Both the position numbers and the translations under genes were made by a program. Under the pieces are notes generated by a model, which had not been told where the DNA came from, did not search any database, and was given only the letters and a program-made list of their open reading frames with translations. DNA of 64,000 nucleotides from Fen-1298 sp963833465 (GTDB lineage Bacteria; Bacteroidota; Ignavibacteria; UBA10030): the NCBI GenBank assembly GCA_963833465.1, contig CAWHXW010000003.1, forward strand, positions 930,001 through 994,000, given 5' to 3'. Positions 9,101-18,266 of the stretch are shown here, one piece after another; position 1 is the stretch's first letter, and each line of letters begins with the position of its first letter.

Positions 9101-9445
9101 ATGGCGAAAAAAAATGCAAAAATAATTGTAAAAAAATATCCGGGCGCGGAAAAACATGAAATTACTTTGGATGAAGCCAAGCTTCATATAAAGCGCCACA
9201 AGGAAAACCCAATCCATCCTAACCTTCATGGCGGCTCGTTCGACCGCGGTGCAATTGATAAAATTCTTGCACAGCGAGGGTGCAAAGGTTTGCGATATTA
9301 TCATGGGCGCGATGAGGATGGTAAACCTAATTTGGTTCTTGTAGGCGTTGATAAAGCTGGAAAAGATATGACTGCAAGTATTATGGAAAGAAGTGGATTT
9401 TGTCCGCCGTATTGCGATGAAACAAGCGAACTCTTGAAGGCATAA
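9101..9445 (+). CDS. Small conserved-looking protein of unknown function
   Basis: 114 residues, no signal peptide or membrane segment, good ribosome site (AAGGAG 10 bases upstream). The N-terminus is strongly basic ('MAKKNAKIIVKKYPG'), the middle is rich in His ('HIKRHKENPIHPNLHGG'), then come 'GCKGLRYYHGRDEDGKPNLVLVGVD' and a Cys pair near the end ('GFCPPYC'). The His and Cys residues could bind a metal, but no known fold is recognised. It is followed after 7 bases by a polytopic membrane protein and then a kinase-like protein, all in the same direction, so they are probably co-transcribed. Function is unknown. Confidence 0.75.
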   Translation: MAKKNAKIIVKKYPGAEKHEITLDEAKLHIKRHKENPIHPNLHGGSFDRGAIDKILAQRGCKGLRYYHGRDEDGKPNLVLVGVDKAGKDMTASIMERSGFCPPYCDETSELLKA

Positions 9446-9452
9446 AATATTT

Positions 9453-10109
9453 ATGTATTATAATTTTTTAATAATGTATGCCACTCAAGCTTTTGTTTGC
9501 GTTATAGGATTTATAGGATTTAAAAAATACAAACAGCTTATATTGCCCTTAAAAATTCTTGAGTGGTATATTATTAGTTCAATTATAACAGACTTTTTAT
9601 TAGACATAATGATCTATAAAATAGTTCATACTTATTTAATAGGTCAGTGTTTTGCTGTGATTGAATTATTATTTTTCTCGTGTATTTTTTATTTATGGCG
9701 AACAAGCAAGCGAAATGGATTTTTGGTTTGGGCTGGATTTGTTGCCTATTTGCTAATATGGATAATCGGAAAATTTACTTTTGAACCGATTACAGGATGG
9801 GATAATTATTCTGAACCTATTGCTCAACTCATTCAAATCGGTTTTGGAGGTTGGATATTATTGAGAATTGTAAAAGAAACAAATATTGTTTTAAAAAAAG
9901 ATATTCGTTTCTGGGTTCTATCGGGAATAGTTTTATATGCAACAGCCACATTCTTCCTTTTCGGATTTTTTACTCCAATGTTGATATCAAACCGAAAATT
10001 GCTTAAAGCAATCTGGCCATTCAACGACCTGTTTATTGTTATCCAATACTTTTTCTTCCTTCGTGCCTTTTTATGTAAACCGGCACCTGCAGGCAATACC
10101 TTGGAATGA
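9453..10109 (+). CDS. Polytopic membrane protein of unknown function
   Basis: 218 residues with six or seven hydrophobic helices and short loops containing Lys/Arg ('GFKKYKQ', 'WRTSKRNG', 'VLKKDIRFW'), so an integral inner-membrane protein. No transporter or enzyme motif is recognised. It starts 7 bases after the small unknown gene and lies directly before a membrane-anchored kinase-like protein. That order suggests a membrane sensor partner for the kinase, but nothing in the sequence proves it. A second ATG at residue 8 could be the true start, since neither has a strong ribosome site. Confidence 0.75.
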   Translation: MYYNFLIMYATQAFVCVIGFIGFKKYKQLILPLKILEWYIISSIITDFLLDIMIYKIVHTYLIGQCFAVIELLFFSCIFYLWRTSKRNGFLVWAGFVAYLLIWIIGKFTFEPITGWDNYSEPIAQLIQIGFGGWILLRIVKETNIVLKKDIRFWVLSGIVLYATATFFLFGFFTPMLISNRKLLKAIWPFNDLFIVIQYFFFLRAFLCKPAPAGNTLE

Positions 10110-10204
10110 CCTTCCGAAGGACTTATTAGATCTGCAGTGTTCTTCGGAATGTAGCATTAGGTTTATATTGAAACCCTTTGCAAGATTGCGTATTATTAAA
10201 TGTT

Positions 10205-11440
10205 ATGTTTGATACCGCTATAAATATTTTATGGACAATCATAATTGGAACATTTGTTCTTCTCATGCTCGCCGTGGGATTTATAATGGCAATTGTTCAA
10301 AGCAAACGCAGGGAAATGATTGCCAAACAACACGAGCTTGAAGAGCTTGCTAAAAGCGAGCTTAAATACCGCAATCTTTTTGAGAACTCGCTTGCCGGAA
10401 TGGTGCGTTTATCAAATTCATGGGATGTATTGGATGCAAATCATGCTTTATTAGAAATGTTAGGTGTGAAAACTCAGGGAGAAGTAAAACAAATACTTGA
10501 AACAATCTCAACGGCAGAACGAAATTACATTCTTACAACACTTACAAAACAAGGCACAATTAAAAATTTTGAAGTCGCAATTCAGCGTTCCGACAAAACA
10601 GAAGCATCAATATCTTTTTCTGGTGCTTTATTTTCTGAGGAAGGATATATCGAGGGCGTTCTGATTGATGTGACCGAACGGAAACGATTAGAAGCGAAAC
10701 AACTGCACGCGCAGCGTATGGAAAGTATTGGTGTGCTGGCAAGCGGTATGGCTAATGATTTGAAGAATCTATTGGCACCCGTGAAGATAGCAGCAGAGTT
10801 GTTACAACGAAAATACGAAGATCAAAAGAGTCAATCTATGCTGGCATCAATTGGGCAAAATGCTGAATACAGCATCAATCTTGTCCAGCAAGTGCTTGCT
10901 TTTGTTCGGGGGGCGGAAGGACAGTATGTGCCTCTGCAAGCAGCAGACCTCATGCGTAAAGTTCTTTCTGCAATTCAGGAAACTCTGCCTCCTAAAATTG
11001 AGATTGAAAACAATCTTCTAAACAATCCAGCCATTGTGCTTGGCGATGAAACGCAGCTTCGGCAAGTATTGGTGAATTTAATTTTGAATGCAAGAGATGC
11101 TATGCCTGAAGGCGGCCATCTTACCGTTGCTATTACTTGTGAATATGTGAGTAAAGAAATGGCTGAAACAATTCCAAGTGCTGTCGAAGGATCTTTTGTT
11201 GTTTGGTCCATTAGCGATACGGGAGTCGGTATTCCTTCAGAAAACATCGAAAAAATATTTGAACCATTCTATACAACAAAAGAAATCACTAAAGGAACAG
11301 GATTGGGCTTATCAATTGTTTCTGGAATTATAAAAGGCCACAAGGGCTTTATAAAAGTTGAAAGCGTTATAGACAAAGGAACAACATTCCATGTATATCT
11401 TCCTGAAGCAAAAGGATATAAGCCGTTATCAGAGATATGA
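10205..11440 (+). CDS. PAS-domain histidine-kinase-like protein lacking the phosphoacceptor His
   Basis: Counted from ATG 10205: a transmembrane helix at about 5-31, a coiled linker, a PAS domain at about 50-160 ending in 'DVTERKRLEAK', a dimerisation helix, and a HATPase_c domain with N-box 'NLILNARDAM' (291-300), G1 'DTGVGIP' (338-344) and G2 'GTGLGLS' (364-370). In the dimerisation helix the family motif 'G-[IM]-A-H-D-x-x-N' reads 'GMANDLKN', so Asn184 (AAT, 10754-10756) replaces the phosphoacceptor His. The ATP site is intact. It may act as a pseudokinase or regulator of a partner kinase. An in-frame TTG at 10178 gives the longest frame, but neither start has a clear ribosome site. No response regulator gene is adjacent. 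Confidence 0.88.
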   Translation: MFDTAINILWTIIIGTFVLLMLAVGFIMAIVQSKRREMIAKQHELEELAKSELKYRNLFENSLAGMVRLSNSWDVLDANHALLEMLGVKTQGEVKQILETISTAERNYILTTLTKQGTIKNFEVAIQRSDKTEASISFSGALFSEEGYIEGVLIDVTERKRLEAKQLHAQRMESIGVLASGMANDLKNLLAPVKIAAELLQRKYEDQKSQSMLASIGQNAEYSINLVQQVLAFVRGAEGQYVPLQAADLMRKVLSAIQETLPPKIEIENNLLNNPAIVLGDETQLRQVLVNLILNARDAMPEGGHLTVAITCEYVSKEMAETIPSAVEGSFVVWSISDTGVGIPSENIEKIFEPFYTTKEITKGTGLGLSIVSGIIKGHKGFIKVESVIDKGTTFHVYLPEAKGYKPLSEI

Positions 11441-11846
11441 TCCAAATATATTCATAAATCTTCGTCAATTTTTTTTAGTCTAAACATCATTACCTTGACA
11501 GTGCTACTATAATATAGTGTTTCATTCTTTAGTTTGAGAAATAATGATATTGAAAAGCTATAAATGAAACAAAAATCATTTCTGTCTCGTATAAACTTTC
11601 ATTATTAGTGAAGAATTAAATGATTGGAAGGGGAGGTGATGACGGGACTTTTTATTAAATGATTTTTAAGAGGGTATTCTGATCCTCCAATATTGATATC
11701 TGAAAAATTTCAAATGCAGACATTAAGGGAAAATTTCTATTATCGTTGTAATAACATTTTTTCAAACCAGTTAAAGAAAAATTGGGTAGTATTCCCCACA
11801 ACCTTAGCGATTGAACATAAGTCTAATACATCATCAAAAAAACGCA
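11441..11846. other. 406-base gap with an orphan Shine-Dalgarno match
   Basis: AT-rich gap before the DUF5916 gene. A TTGACA at 11495 and a TATAAT at 11508 are too close together to form a normal promoter. At 11632-11640 GGAGGTGAT matches nine bases of the canonical anti-Shine-Dalgarno complement, but is followed only by ATG at 11639 and a seven-codon frame. A frame at 11693-11917 overlaps the next gene's start, has no ribosome site and is not believed. Confidence 0.4.
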
Positions 11847-14510
11847 ATGAACAAAGTAAAATATATTTTTCTGATGATATTGGCAGGGTTTGTATTGGGC
11901 TTTGCCAGTACGCCTGAGTTTGTAAAACAGCTTATTGCTGTTCGTACAAATGAACCAATTAAAATTGATGGTATACTTTCCGAATCAGTCTGGCAGCGTC
12001 CCGGTTGTACAGCTTTTTTCCAGCAAGATCCAAACCAGGGACAACCCGCATCTGAATTGACAGAGGTATGGCTCGCGTATGACGATGAGGCGTTGTACAT
12101 CGCGGCATGCATGCATGATTCACATCCGGATTCCATTATTGCCCGGCTCGCACGGCGCGATAACGATGTTGGGTCCGATCTTTTCGCTGTGGGTATTGAT
12201 TCATATCATGATAAACGGAACGGTTATTACTTCATTGTATCGGCAGCAGGCACGTTGCAGGACGGAATTCTTTATAACGACGATTGGAGCGATGGAAGCT
12301 GGGATGGAGTATGGGAAGCAAAACCACTTATCACTTCTGATGGATGGTGCGTTGAGATGAGGATTCCATTTTCCCAACTACGGTTCGAAGAGAAGGATAA
12401 ATATGTATGGGGCATTGACTTTGAACGTGTCATAGGAAGAAAAAAAGAACAGTCATATCTCGTTTATACTCCTCGTAATGAAAGCGGATCTGTTTCTCGT
12501 TACCCCGATCTCATCGGTATTGAACATATTAAACCTCCTACACGGTTGGAAGTTACTCCATATATTACAGAACGAGCAGAATATGCCCAACACGATGCTG
12601 GCGATCCGTTTAATACTGGATCTAAATATACTTCGGCGGTCGGTGCAGATTTAAAATGGGGTTTAGGTACAAACTTAGTTCTTGAAGGGACAATAAATCC
12701 GGATTTTGGGCAAGTGGAAGTCGATCCCGCTGTAGTAAATTTAAGCGACGTGGAAACCTACTTCAACGAGAAACGCCCCTTCTTTCTAGAGGGAATGAAT
12801 ATTTTTTCATTCGGACAGGGAGGCGTAAATAACTATTGGAACTTTAACTGGTCATCGCCAAGTCTGTTTTACAGCCGCCGCATTGGTCGTACACCGGAGC
12901 GTGTTTTGCCGAATTACGATTATGCAGATGTTCCGCTCGGAACGCATATACTTGGTGCAGCAAAAATCACCGGCAAAGTTGTTGACGGATGGAATGTGGG
13001 ATTGATTGAAGCTGTTACAAAACGCGAGTATGCGCAATTGGATACTGCCGGTGCACTTTGGTCACTAGAAGTTGAACCGATGACATCTTATACAATAGCA
13101 CGCGCTCAAAAAGATTTTAACGACGGCCATCAAGGCATCGGAATTTTGCTGACATCTGTGAATAGATTTTTTGATGATACTGATATTAAAACAGATGTTA
13201 ATGAAGATGCTCAAGTTGCAGCAGTAGATGGTTGGACTGCATTCGATGCAGACAAAATGTATGTAATTTCCGGTTGGACTGCAGTCTCGAATGTTCAAGG
13301 CACTCGCGAGCGAATGATTAATTTACAGGAAAGTTCTTCACATTATTTTCAACGGCCTGATGCTCCTGAAGTTTCGTTAGATAGTTCTGCCACTTCAATA
13401 AAAGGATATGCAGGACGTTTTACTTTTAATAAACAAAAAGGAAATATGTTGCTCAATGCTGCGCTCGGATTCATCAGCCCAGGATTTGAATCGGACGATC
13501 TCGGATTTCTATCACGTACAGATGTAATCAATTATCATGTTGGTACCGGTTATAAGTGGAATGACCCGACGAAATATTATCGTTATTTTAACATCTATGG
13601 CACAGTTTTTAGTACATACGATTTCGGCGGCGATGCGACTTGGAGAGGCGTTTGGTGGGGCATCGATTATCAATTACCAAGCTACGATTACTTAGGTTTG
13701 TATTACGACTATGGATTTAAATCCTTTGATGATTTCCGAACACGCGGCGGTCCAAAAATGCTTAATCCTGTATGCTACGAATGGAATTTTAATTATTCCT
13801 CCGACAGTCGCAACAAGTACGTTTACGGAGCTTACTGGTATGCGTATGAAGGACATAATGGATTTTCTCATAATCTTAGTTTGTCCGTTACTATGCGTCC
13901 TGTCTCAAATATTTCGATTTCATTTGGTCCTGGATATGTACTCAACTCGGATCAGGCACATTGGATTGGCAACTATGATGATCCATTCCCAACAACAACT
14001 TATGGCGAGCGTTATATTTTTGCAGATTTGGTATATAAAGAACTCTCAGCTCAGATACGCATCGATTGGACCATTACACCGACATTAAGCTTCCAGCTCT
14101 TCGCACAACCATTAATTTCATCTGGGATTTTTACAAATTTCAAAGAATTTGTGCATCCTCGGTCGTTTGATTTCCTTGTTTTCGGCAAGGATGGTTCTAC
14201 GATAACAAAAAATTTTAATTCTGATGGTTCACTCGGAAGCTATGATTTTGATCCTGACGGCAGCGGACCTGCTCAGTCTATAAATATTTCAAATCCAAAT
14301 TTCAATTTTGTGTCTCTTCGGGGTGATGCTGTGTTGCGGTGGGAATATATGCCCGGTTCAACTCTGTATCTTGTATGGACACAAAGCCGTTCGGATAATT
14401 TAACAGACGGGACTTTTAATATGGGCAATTCGATTGATCGACTTGGCTGTGCTAAACCTGATAATATTTTTATGTTAAAACTCACATACTGGATTGGCGA
14501 ATGGTGGTAG
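11847..14510 (+). CDS. CBM9-like / DUF5916 outer-membrane-type protein
   Basis: 887 residues from ATG 11847, where a signal peptide begins ('MNKVKYIFLMILAGFVLGFAS'); the longer frame from TTG 11811 adds 12 residues that spoil it. Residues ~30-215 match the carbohydrate-binding family 9-like domain ('IKIDGILSESVWQRPG ... DDEALYIAACMHDSHPDSI'). The remainder fits DUF5916 ('GLGTNLVLEGTINPDFGQVEVDPAVVNLSDVETYFNEKRPFFLEG') and continues as aromatic-rich alternating strands typical of an outer-membrane barrel, ending 'YWIGEWW' with a terminal aromatic. The role of DUF5916 proteins is not established; a surface glycan-binding or transport role is an inference. It is monocistronic by layout and convergent with the peptidase gene. 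Confidence 0.85.
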   Translation: MNKVKYIFLMILAGFVLGFASTPEFVKQLIAVRTNEPIKIDGILSESVWQRPGCTAFFQQDPNQGQPASELTEVWLAYDDEALYIAACMHDSHPDSIIARLARRDNDVGSDLFAVGIDSYHDKRNGYYFIVSAAGTLQDGILYNDDWSDGSWDGVWEAKPLITSDGWCVEMRIPFSQLRFEEKDKYVWGIDFERVIGRKKEQSYLVYTPRNESGSVSRYPDLIGIEHIKPPTRLEVTPYITERAEYAQHDAGDPFNTGSKYTSAVGADLKWGLGTNLVLEGTINPDFGQVEVDPAVVNLSDVETYFNEKRPFFLEGMNIFSFGQGGVNNYWNFNWSSPSLFYSRRIGRTPERVLPNYDYADVPLGTHILGAAKITGKVVDGWNVGLIEAVTKREYAQLDTAGALWSLEVEPMTSYTIARAQKDFNDGHQGIGILLTSVNRFFDDTDIKTDVNEDAQVAAVDGWTAFDADKMYVISGWTAVSNVQGTRERMINLQESSSHYFQRPDAPEVSLDSSATSIKGYAGRFTFNKQKGNMLLNAALGFISPGFESDDLGFLSRTDVINYHVGTGYKWNDPTKYYRYFNIYGTVFSTYDFGGDATWRGVWWGIDYQLPSYDYLGLYYDYGFKSFDDFRTRGGPKMLNPVCYEWNFNYSSDSRNKYVYGAYWYAYEGHNGFSHNLSLSVTMRPVSNISISFGPGYVLNSDQAHWIGNYDDPFPTTTYGERYIFADLVYKELSAQIRIDWTITPTLSFQLFAQPLISSGIFTNFKEFVHPRSFDFLVFGKDGSTITKNFNSDGSLGSYDFDPDGSGPAQSINISNPNFNFVSLRGDAVLRWEYMPGSTLYLVWTQSRSDNLTDGTFNMGNSIDRLGCAKPDNIFMLKLTYWIGEWW

Positions 14511-14530
14511 ATATCTTCAGCAAGTTTTTA

Positions 14531-16624
14531 TCAATTCTTATATTCTTTTAAAGCATATTCTGTTGCGTTAAGCAAAGCATCAGCGCTGACTGGCGATCCT
14601 GTCGCATTTATCATCCATAAATCCGGGGCAATACAACCGGCTTTTACAATTCTCTCTACTTCTTTCCCGATGTTTCCGCTTTTTTTAATCTGTTGTTCAA
14701 TTTGGTGTGCTATTAAATATCCAATTGGATAATCTGGCAAATACATATAACTGTCAATCATATGCGAATAAATGGCAAGGAGAAGAATATCTTTCTTCTT
14801 GAATACAGGAGCATAATATTTATTCCAAATATTCTTTGCAATATCTATCGTAGCGGCTTTTAATTGAGCAGGAGTAATTGTTGGATGCTCGTACATCCAA
14901 TGCCACACTTCCATATCTACTAATGCGACACCGGCAATCTCATACACTGACCAGAAATCATTTAATGTTTTCAATGCTTCGCCTTGAGAATCGGAGGTTG
15001 AGATTCCAAGCAAATCGAGATCATGCGCTTGAAAAACAAATGCGATTGCTTCAGTAAAAGCCGTGTTTGGTACTCCATTCAAAAAATAATGATCTATATC
15101 ATTCATCGATAACGTTTGTTCTACATTATGTCCCATTTCATGCACTGCTATATTAAATCCCTTGTAATTCATTCCATTCTTTTCTACTCGTGTGCGTAAA
15201 TGAGCGTGAGCAGATTTCATTCCCGCGCCCATAGCATGGCCAGAACCACGTGCTGGATCAACAATAATATTTTTGGCTATATACTCAGCTCGTTCTTTTG
15301 TAAATCCAAGTTTCACCAGCATGTTTGGGATGTCTGCTTTGTATGCATCGGCTGACGGATATTTCTTGGTTACAATTTCATCAAGTTGGGCTTCGGTATA
15401 TTGCCCGCGAGAACGAAATCCGTCATACCAAATATCGAATGGCTCAAGCGGACGTCCGAGCCTTGATTCGATAATTGCCGCAATTTTTTGAATAAGCGGC
15501 AAACTTAATACAGATTCAAGCAGTTCTTTCACATGTGTTTCCGGAATTTCGCGATCCTCTTCAAATCGACGGGCGATAAGTGTCGGCGCAGTTGGTGAGT
15601 AAGGATCAAGTTTTGTTGAAGCGATGAATGTTTTTAGCAATGTTGCGTAACGAGTATCTGGTTCTGGAGCATTAGTGATTTTTACCGTTGTCTTCGCCTG
15701 TGCATCGACATCATTGACTGCTGCAGGTGTTACTTCGTTTGTAAACGGATTCCAGTCCACATTAGGATTGTTGATGACAATTTTCGGGATTGTCTGCGTT
15801 ACAATGCGTTCCATCACCCGCTGAATCATTTTCTGTTTGGCGAGTCCGATTTTTTTATCGCTGTAATTTGCTTTCAGTTCGTCGCGTAAATTCCAATGTG
15901 AAAGCAATCGCAGCTTCGGTGGAAAAAGGCGTGCACCATTTATATCAATAAGATTATGCATATAAATGTTGTATTCGGAAATATATTGCTCCGCCTCTGA
16001 TGAAATTTGAGAGATGTAAAGATTTACATCTGCAGGAATGCGTTTAGAAAATCTCTGTGCTAACCGCACTTCTGCCCATTGCCGCCGAGACCATTCAGCA
16101 CCTTTCGTTAGACGTTCGTTAAGTGTTGTTAGTGGAAAATTAAGCAGAACAATAAATGCAAGTTTATTTTGGAAGAAATCATCCGTTATATGTGCACTAG
16201 CAGAATATCCAGCAAATGTTTCATCGAATGGATAAATAGTGCCGAGGTCGAGATCGGATTGCTGGCGGAATTCACGGCTTATTTCAGCCAAATGACCGTT
16301 CAATTGTTCCATCAAATATTCAAACCGATTAAACATTATATCAAGTGTTGTCTGATCACCGGCAAAATTAGTGCGAACAAAGTCTTCAAACACGGCAGCG
16401 TTGCCGTCTTCTGCGCGCCAAAAATCAGAAATTTGTTCGAGTCCTTTATGAAGCCGGTATCGTTGTGCTTCGCCATATTTGGCAGAAAGTTCCTTTTCAA
16501 GTTTAGCTTGTGAATCCTTCATCCAAACAAGAGGCACTACCTGAGCATTTAATTGTCTGCCAAGAACAAGCGAAAGAACGAAAACAGAAGCAACAAAAAT
16601 GGGAAGATGTTCGAATGTGAGCAT
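14531..16624 (-). CDS. Secreted HExxH zinc metallopeptidase
   Basis: 697 residues. An N-terminal hydrophobic signal segment ends near 'GRQLNAQ'. The zinc motif is 'NIAVHEMGHNVEQ' (HEMGH), and a downstream 'FTEAIAFVFQAHDLDLLG' supplies the likely third zinc ligand Glu, the arrangement of gluzincins such as the M3 oligoendopeptidases. The large, mostly helical upstream part also suits M3-like enzymes. It would cut peptides in the periplasm or outside the cell. Its start has AAGGA 7 bases before the ATG. It is the last gene of a long minus-strand run, 52 bases after the AhpD-like gene. Assignment beyond 'gluzincin, M3-like' is not secure. Confidence 0.82.
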   Translation of the reverse strand: MLTFEHLPIFVASVFVLSLVLGRQLNAQVVPLVWMKDSQAKLEKELSAKYGEAQRYRLHKGLEQISDFWRAEDGNAAVFEDFVRTNFAGDQTTLDIMFNRFEYLMEQLNGHLAEISREFRQQSDLDLGTIYPFDETFAGYSASAHITDDFFQNKLAFIVLLNFPLTTLNERLTKGAEWSRRQWAEVRLAQRFSKRIPADVNLYISQISSEAEQYISEYNIYMHNLIDINGARLFPPKLRLLSHWNLRDELKANYSDKKIGLAKQKMIQRVMERIVTQTIPKIVINNPNVDWNPFTNEVTPAAVNDVDAQAKTTVKITNAPEPDTRYATLLKTFIASTKLDPYSPTAPTLIARRFEEDREIPETHVKELLESVLSLPLIQKIAAIIESRLGRPLEPFDIWYDGFRSRGQYTEAQLDEIVTKKYPSADAYKADIPNMLVKLGFTKERAEYIAKNIIVDPARGSGHAMGAGMKSAHAHLRTRVEKNGMNYKGFNIAVHEMGHNVEQTLSMNDIDHYFLNGVPNTAFTEAIAFVFQAHDLDLLGISTSDSQGEALKTLNDFWSVYEIAGVALVDMEVWHWMYEHPTITPAQLKAATIDIAKNIWNKYYAPVFKKKDILLLAIYSHMIDSYMYLPDYPIGYLIAHQIEQQIKKSGNIGKEVERIVKAGCIAPDLWMINATGSPVSADALLNATEYALKEYKN

Positions 16625-16676
16625 TGGATGTTCCTTGTTTAGCAGAGACGTTTAATTAAACATCTCTATGATGATT

Positions 16677-17039
16677 TTAGACGTCTATAGATTTTCGTTC
16701 TGCACGTAAAGTATCAATAGTTTCCACTGCATGGCGCAGGTGTGGAATAAAAATACTCCCACCAATAACAAGTGCAACATTCAGCGCATCATATAACTCC
16801 TCATCTTTCCAGCCAGCATCTATACATTGAATAAGATGGTAGTCAATGCAATCGTTGCATCGAAGAACTGCGGACGCGACTAAACCAAGCAGTTCTTTCG
16901 TCTTGGAATCTAATGCATTGTTTTTGTATGCGGATGCATCCAGATTGAAAAATCTTTTTATCCCAAGGTGGTCAATATCGGCAATACGTTTGTTCATTAC
17001 TAAGCGGTGTGCACGAAAGTCATCTAATTTTGCAGTCAT
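16677..17039 (-). CDS. Carboxymuconolactone decarboxylase / AhpD-like protein
   Basis: 120 residues, the size of a single CMD domain. The signature 'LRCNDCIDYHLIQCIDAGWKDEELYDALNVALVIGGS' carries the CxxC (Cys-Asn-Asp-Cys) and nearby His that in AhpD-type proteins form a redox or proton-relay centre. Members reduce peroxidase partners or handle small organic substrates. It lies 34 bases after a hemerythrin gene, which suggests an oxygen- or peroxide-related role. GAGAGG lies 9 bases before the start. Without a neighbouring AhpC, the substrate cannot be named. Confidence 0.88.
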   Translation of the reverse strand: MTAKLDDFRAHRLVMNKRIADIDHLGIKRFFNLDASAYKNNALDSKTKELLGLVASAVLRCNDCIDYHLIQCIDAGWKDEELYDALNVALVIGGSIFIPHLRHAVETIDTLRAERKSIDV

Positions 17040-17073
17040 AATATATCCTCTCTGAATTAAATAATATCATAAA

Positions 17074-17487
17074 TTATGAATTATTTAATTTGCTTTTAAG
17101 GAATGGAATATAAAGACGATCAATGCCGAGAACGTGTGAAGAGTACCATCCTTTTAAATATCTGAGAAGTTCTAACCGATTATCCTGTGAACCATCTTTT
17201 ACTTTGAGCATAAGCTCTAATGTTTTCATGATGAAATTAATATGCTCAAGTATATGTCGCTCAATATCCGGGAAATGCGCCTGTGTAAGATATTGTTCTT
17301 CTGTTGCAAAGTGAACGTAAGCATAATGAATCAAAGACGAAATCGCTTCTAATAATTTAGTGGGATAGAGTTCATCTTTTTGTTCTTTAAGCAATTTATT
17401 TATAATGCGCAGTAAAATTTTATGTTGATCGTCGAGTTCTTTTACATCGACGCTATACTCGTCTTGCCATTCTATTGGAGTGAACAA
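17074..17487 (-). CDS. Bacteriohemerythrin (first of two)
   Basis: 137 residues, the size of a single-domain bacteriohemerythrin. The diiron ligand motifs are in order: an N-terminal His region, 'DDQHKILL', 'HFATEEQYL', 'HILEHINF' and 'HVLGIDRLY'. Such proteins bind O2 reversibly, and related ones sense or scavenge oxygen, NO or iron. The gene is 15 bases downstream of a second hemerythrin gene and ahead of the AhpD-like gene, all in one minus-strand run. The C-terminal 'HxxxxD' helix ends normally. The first His ligand position, usually 'H' in 'GxxxIDxQH', is occupied here by a divergent segment 'EYSVDVKELDDQH'. Confidence 0.92.
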   Translation of the reverse strand: MFTPIEWQDEYSVDVKELDDQHKILLRIINKLLKEQKDELYPTKLLEAISSLIHYAYVHFATEEQYLTQAHFPDIERHILEHINFIMKTLELMLKVKDGSQDNRLELLRYLKGWYSSHVLGIDRLYIPFLKSKLNNS

Positions 17488-17502
17488 AGTCAGATCCTTT
17501 CT

Positions 17503-17910
17503 TTATTTAAATCCCATTATATGGAACGGTTTTTCTAAATCGCGATCTTTTCCCAATATATGAGTAAGGTACCAATCCTTTAAAAAGTTAAGTGTCTTCT
17601 TTTCAATATCGGGCTTCTTATTTTCGACATCCAGAAGCAGCTTAGATATATCAGCAATAAAAAGTTCATGCTCAAGTTGATGTTCTGCAAATTTAGAATA
17701 ATGCGCTTCCTGCATATACCGCTCCTCTGTAGAAAAGTGCATCTGAGCGTAGTCAATAAATTTACTTAACGTTAAAAAGAAATACTTTCCTTCGGGTTCA
17801 TAGGATCGAGAAGTGAAGAGCCTGCTGATGAGATCAAACAGCCCGCGGTGCTGGTTATCAATTTCTTTCACACCAATATTATACGAGTCTTTCCATTCGA
17901 GAAATTCCAT
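17503..17910 (-). CDS. Bacteriohemerythrin (second of two)
   Basis: 135 residues, a diverged neighbour of the hemerythrin at 17074. Ligand motifs: 'IDNQHRGLFD', 'HFSTEERYM', 'HQLEHELFI' and 'HILGKDRDL'. The two proteins share the same layout, including a Trp near the N-terminus ('EWKDSYNIG' against 'EWQDEYSVD'), and look like an old tandem duplication. A well-spaced AAAGGATATCAT site precedes the ATG. It follows the PAS gene by 17 bases. Two non-identical hemerythrins could form a mixed oligomer or have different oxygen affinities; that is inference. Confidence 0.92.
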   Translation of the reverse strand: MEFLEWKDSYNIGVKEIDNQHRGLFDLISRLFTSRSYEPEGKYFFLTLSKFIDYAQMHFSTEERYMQEAHYSKFAEHQLEHELFIADISKLLLDVENKKPDIEKKTLNFLKDWYLTHILGKDRDLEKPFHIMGFK

Positions 17911-17927
17911 ATATGATATCCTTTCTG

Positions 17928-18266
17928 TTAGGTGCGAATAAAATTTTGCATATTAAATGGAATGGGCAGACTGATTTCGACAAATCCGGAATATTTTCCA
18001 TTATCGTACCAAGGTGTTTGATGAATAAGCTTCTTCACTCCATGTTTTTCAATTGTATACGAATTATGCCGTTGTGTTCTAAGCATCTCTTCCAATTGTG
18101 AACGCGCCGGTTCTGGGTGACATTTCAATAGATTTGCGCCGATTAATTTCTCGCCGCCGTCTTCTTTAAACGAATCAACAGCGTTATCATTCATTTCGAG
18201 AATGACTCCATTTGTGTCGCACACAATTATAGCGGCAGGAAATGATTTAATCCAAGCATGATTCAT
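17928..18266 (-). CDS. Single-domain PAS protein
   Basis: 112 residues from the second ATG at 18266, chosen because AAGG lies 7 bases upstream; the ATG at 18272 sits only one base after that site. The protein is one PAS fold: 'SFPAAIIVCDTNGVILEMNDNAVDSF' is the classic PAS core, followed by 'GANLLKCHPEPA' and a C-terminal strand 'YSGFVEISLPIPF'. There is no output domain, so it must act through partners or by binding a small ligand such as heme or flavin; 'KCHPEP' holds Cys and His that could ligate one. It lies 9 bases after the YfiT-like gene and directly before two hemerythrins, making an oxygen or redox sensing role plausible. Confidence 0.85.
   Translation of the reverse strand: MNHAWIKSFPAAIIVCDTNGVILEMNDNAVDSFKEDGGEKLIGANLLKCHPEPARSQLEEMLRTQRHNSYTIEKHGVKKLIHQTPWYDNGKYSGFVEISLPIPFNMQNFIRT

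Noticed and set aside
11495..11513. TTGACA and TATAAT as a promoter
   Set aside because: Only seven bases separate the boxes, far from the normal 16-18.
11693..11917. 74-codon frame before the DUF5916 gene
   Set aside because: Overlaps the real signal peptide region in another frame and lacks a start signal.
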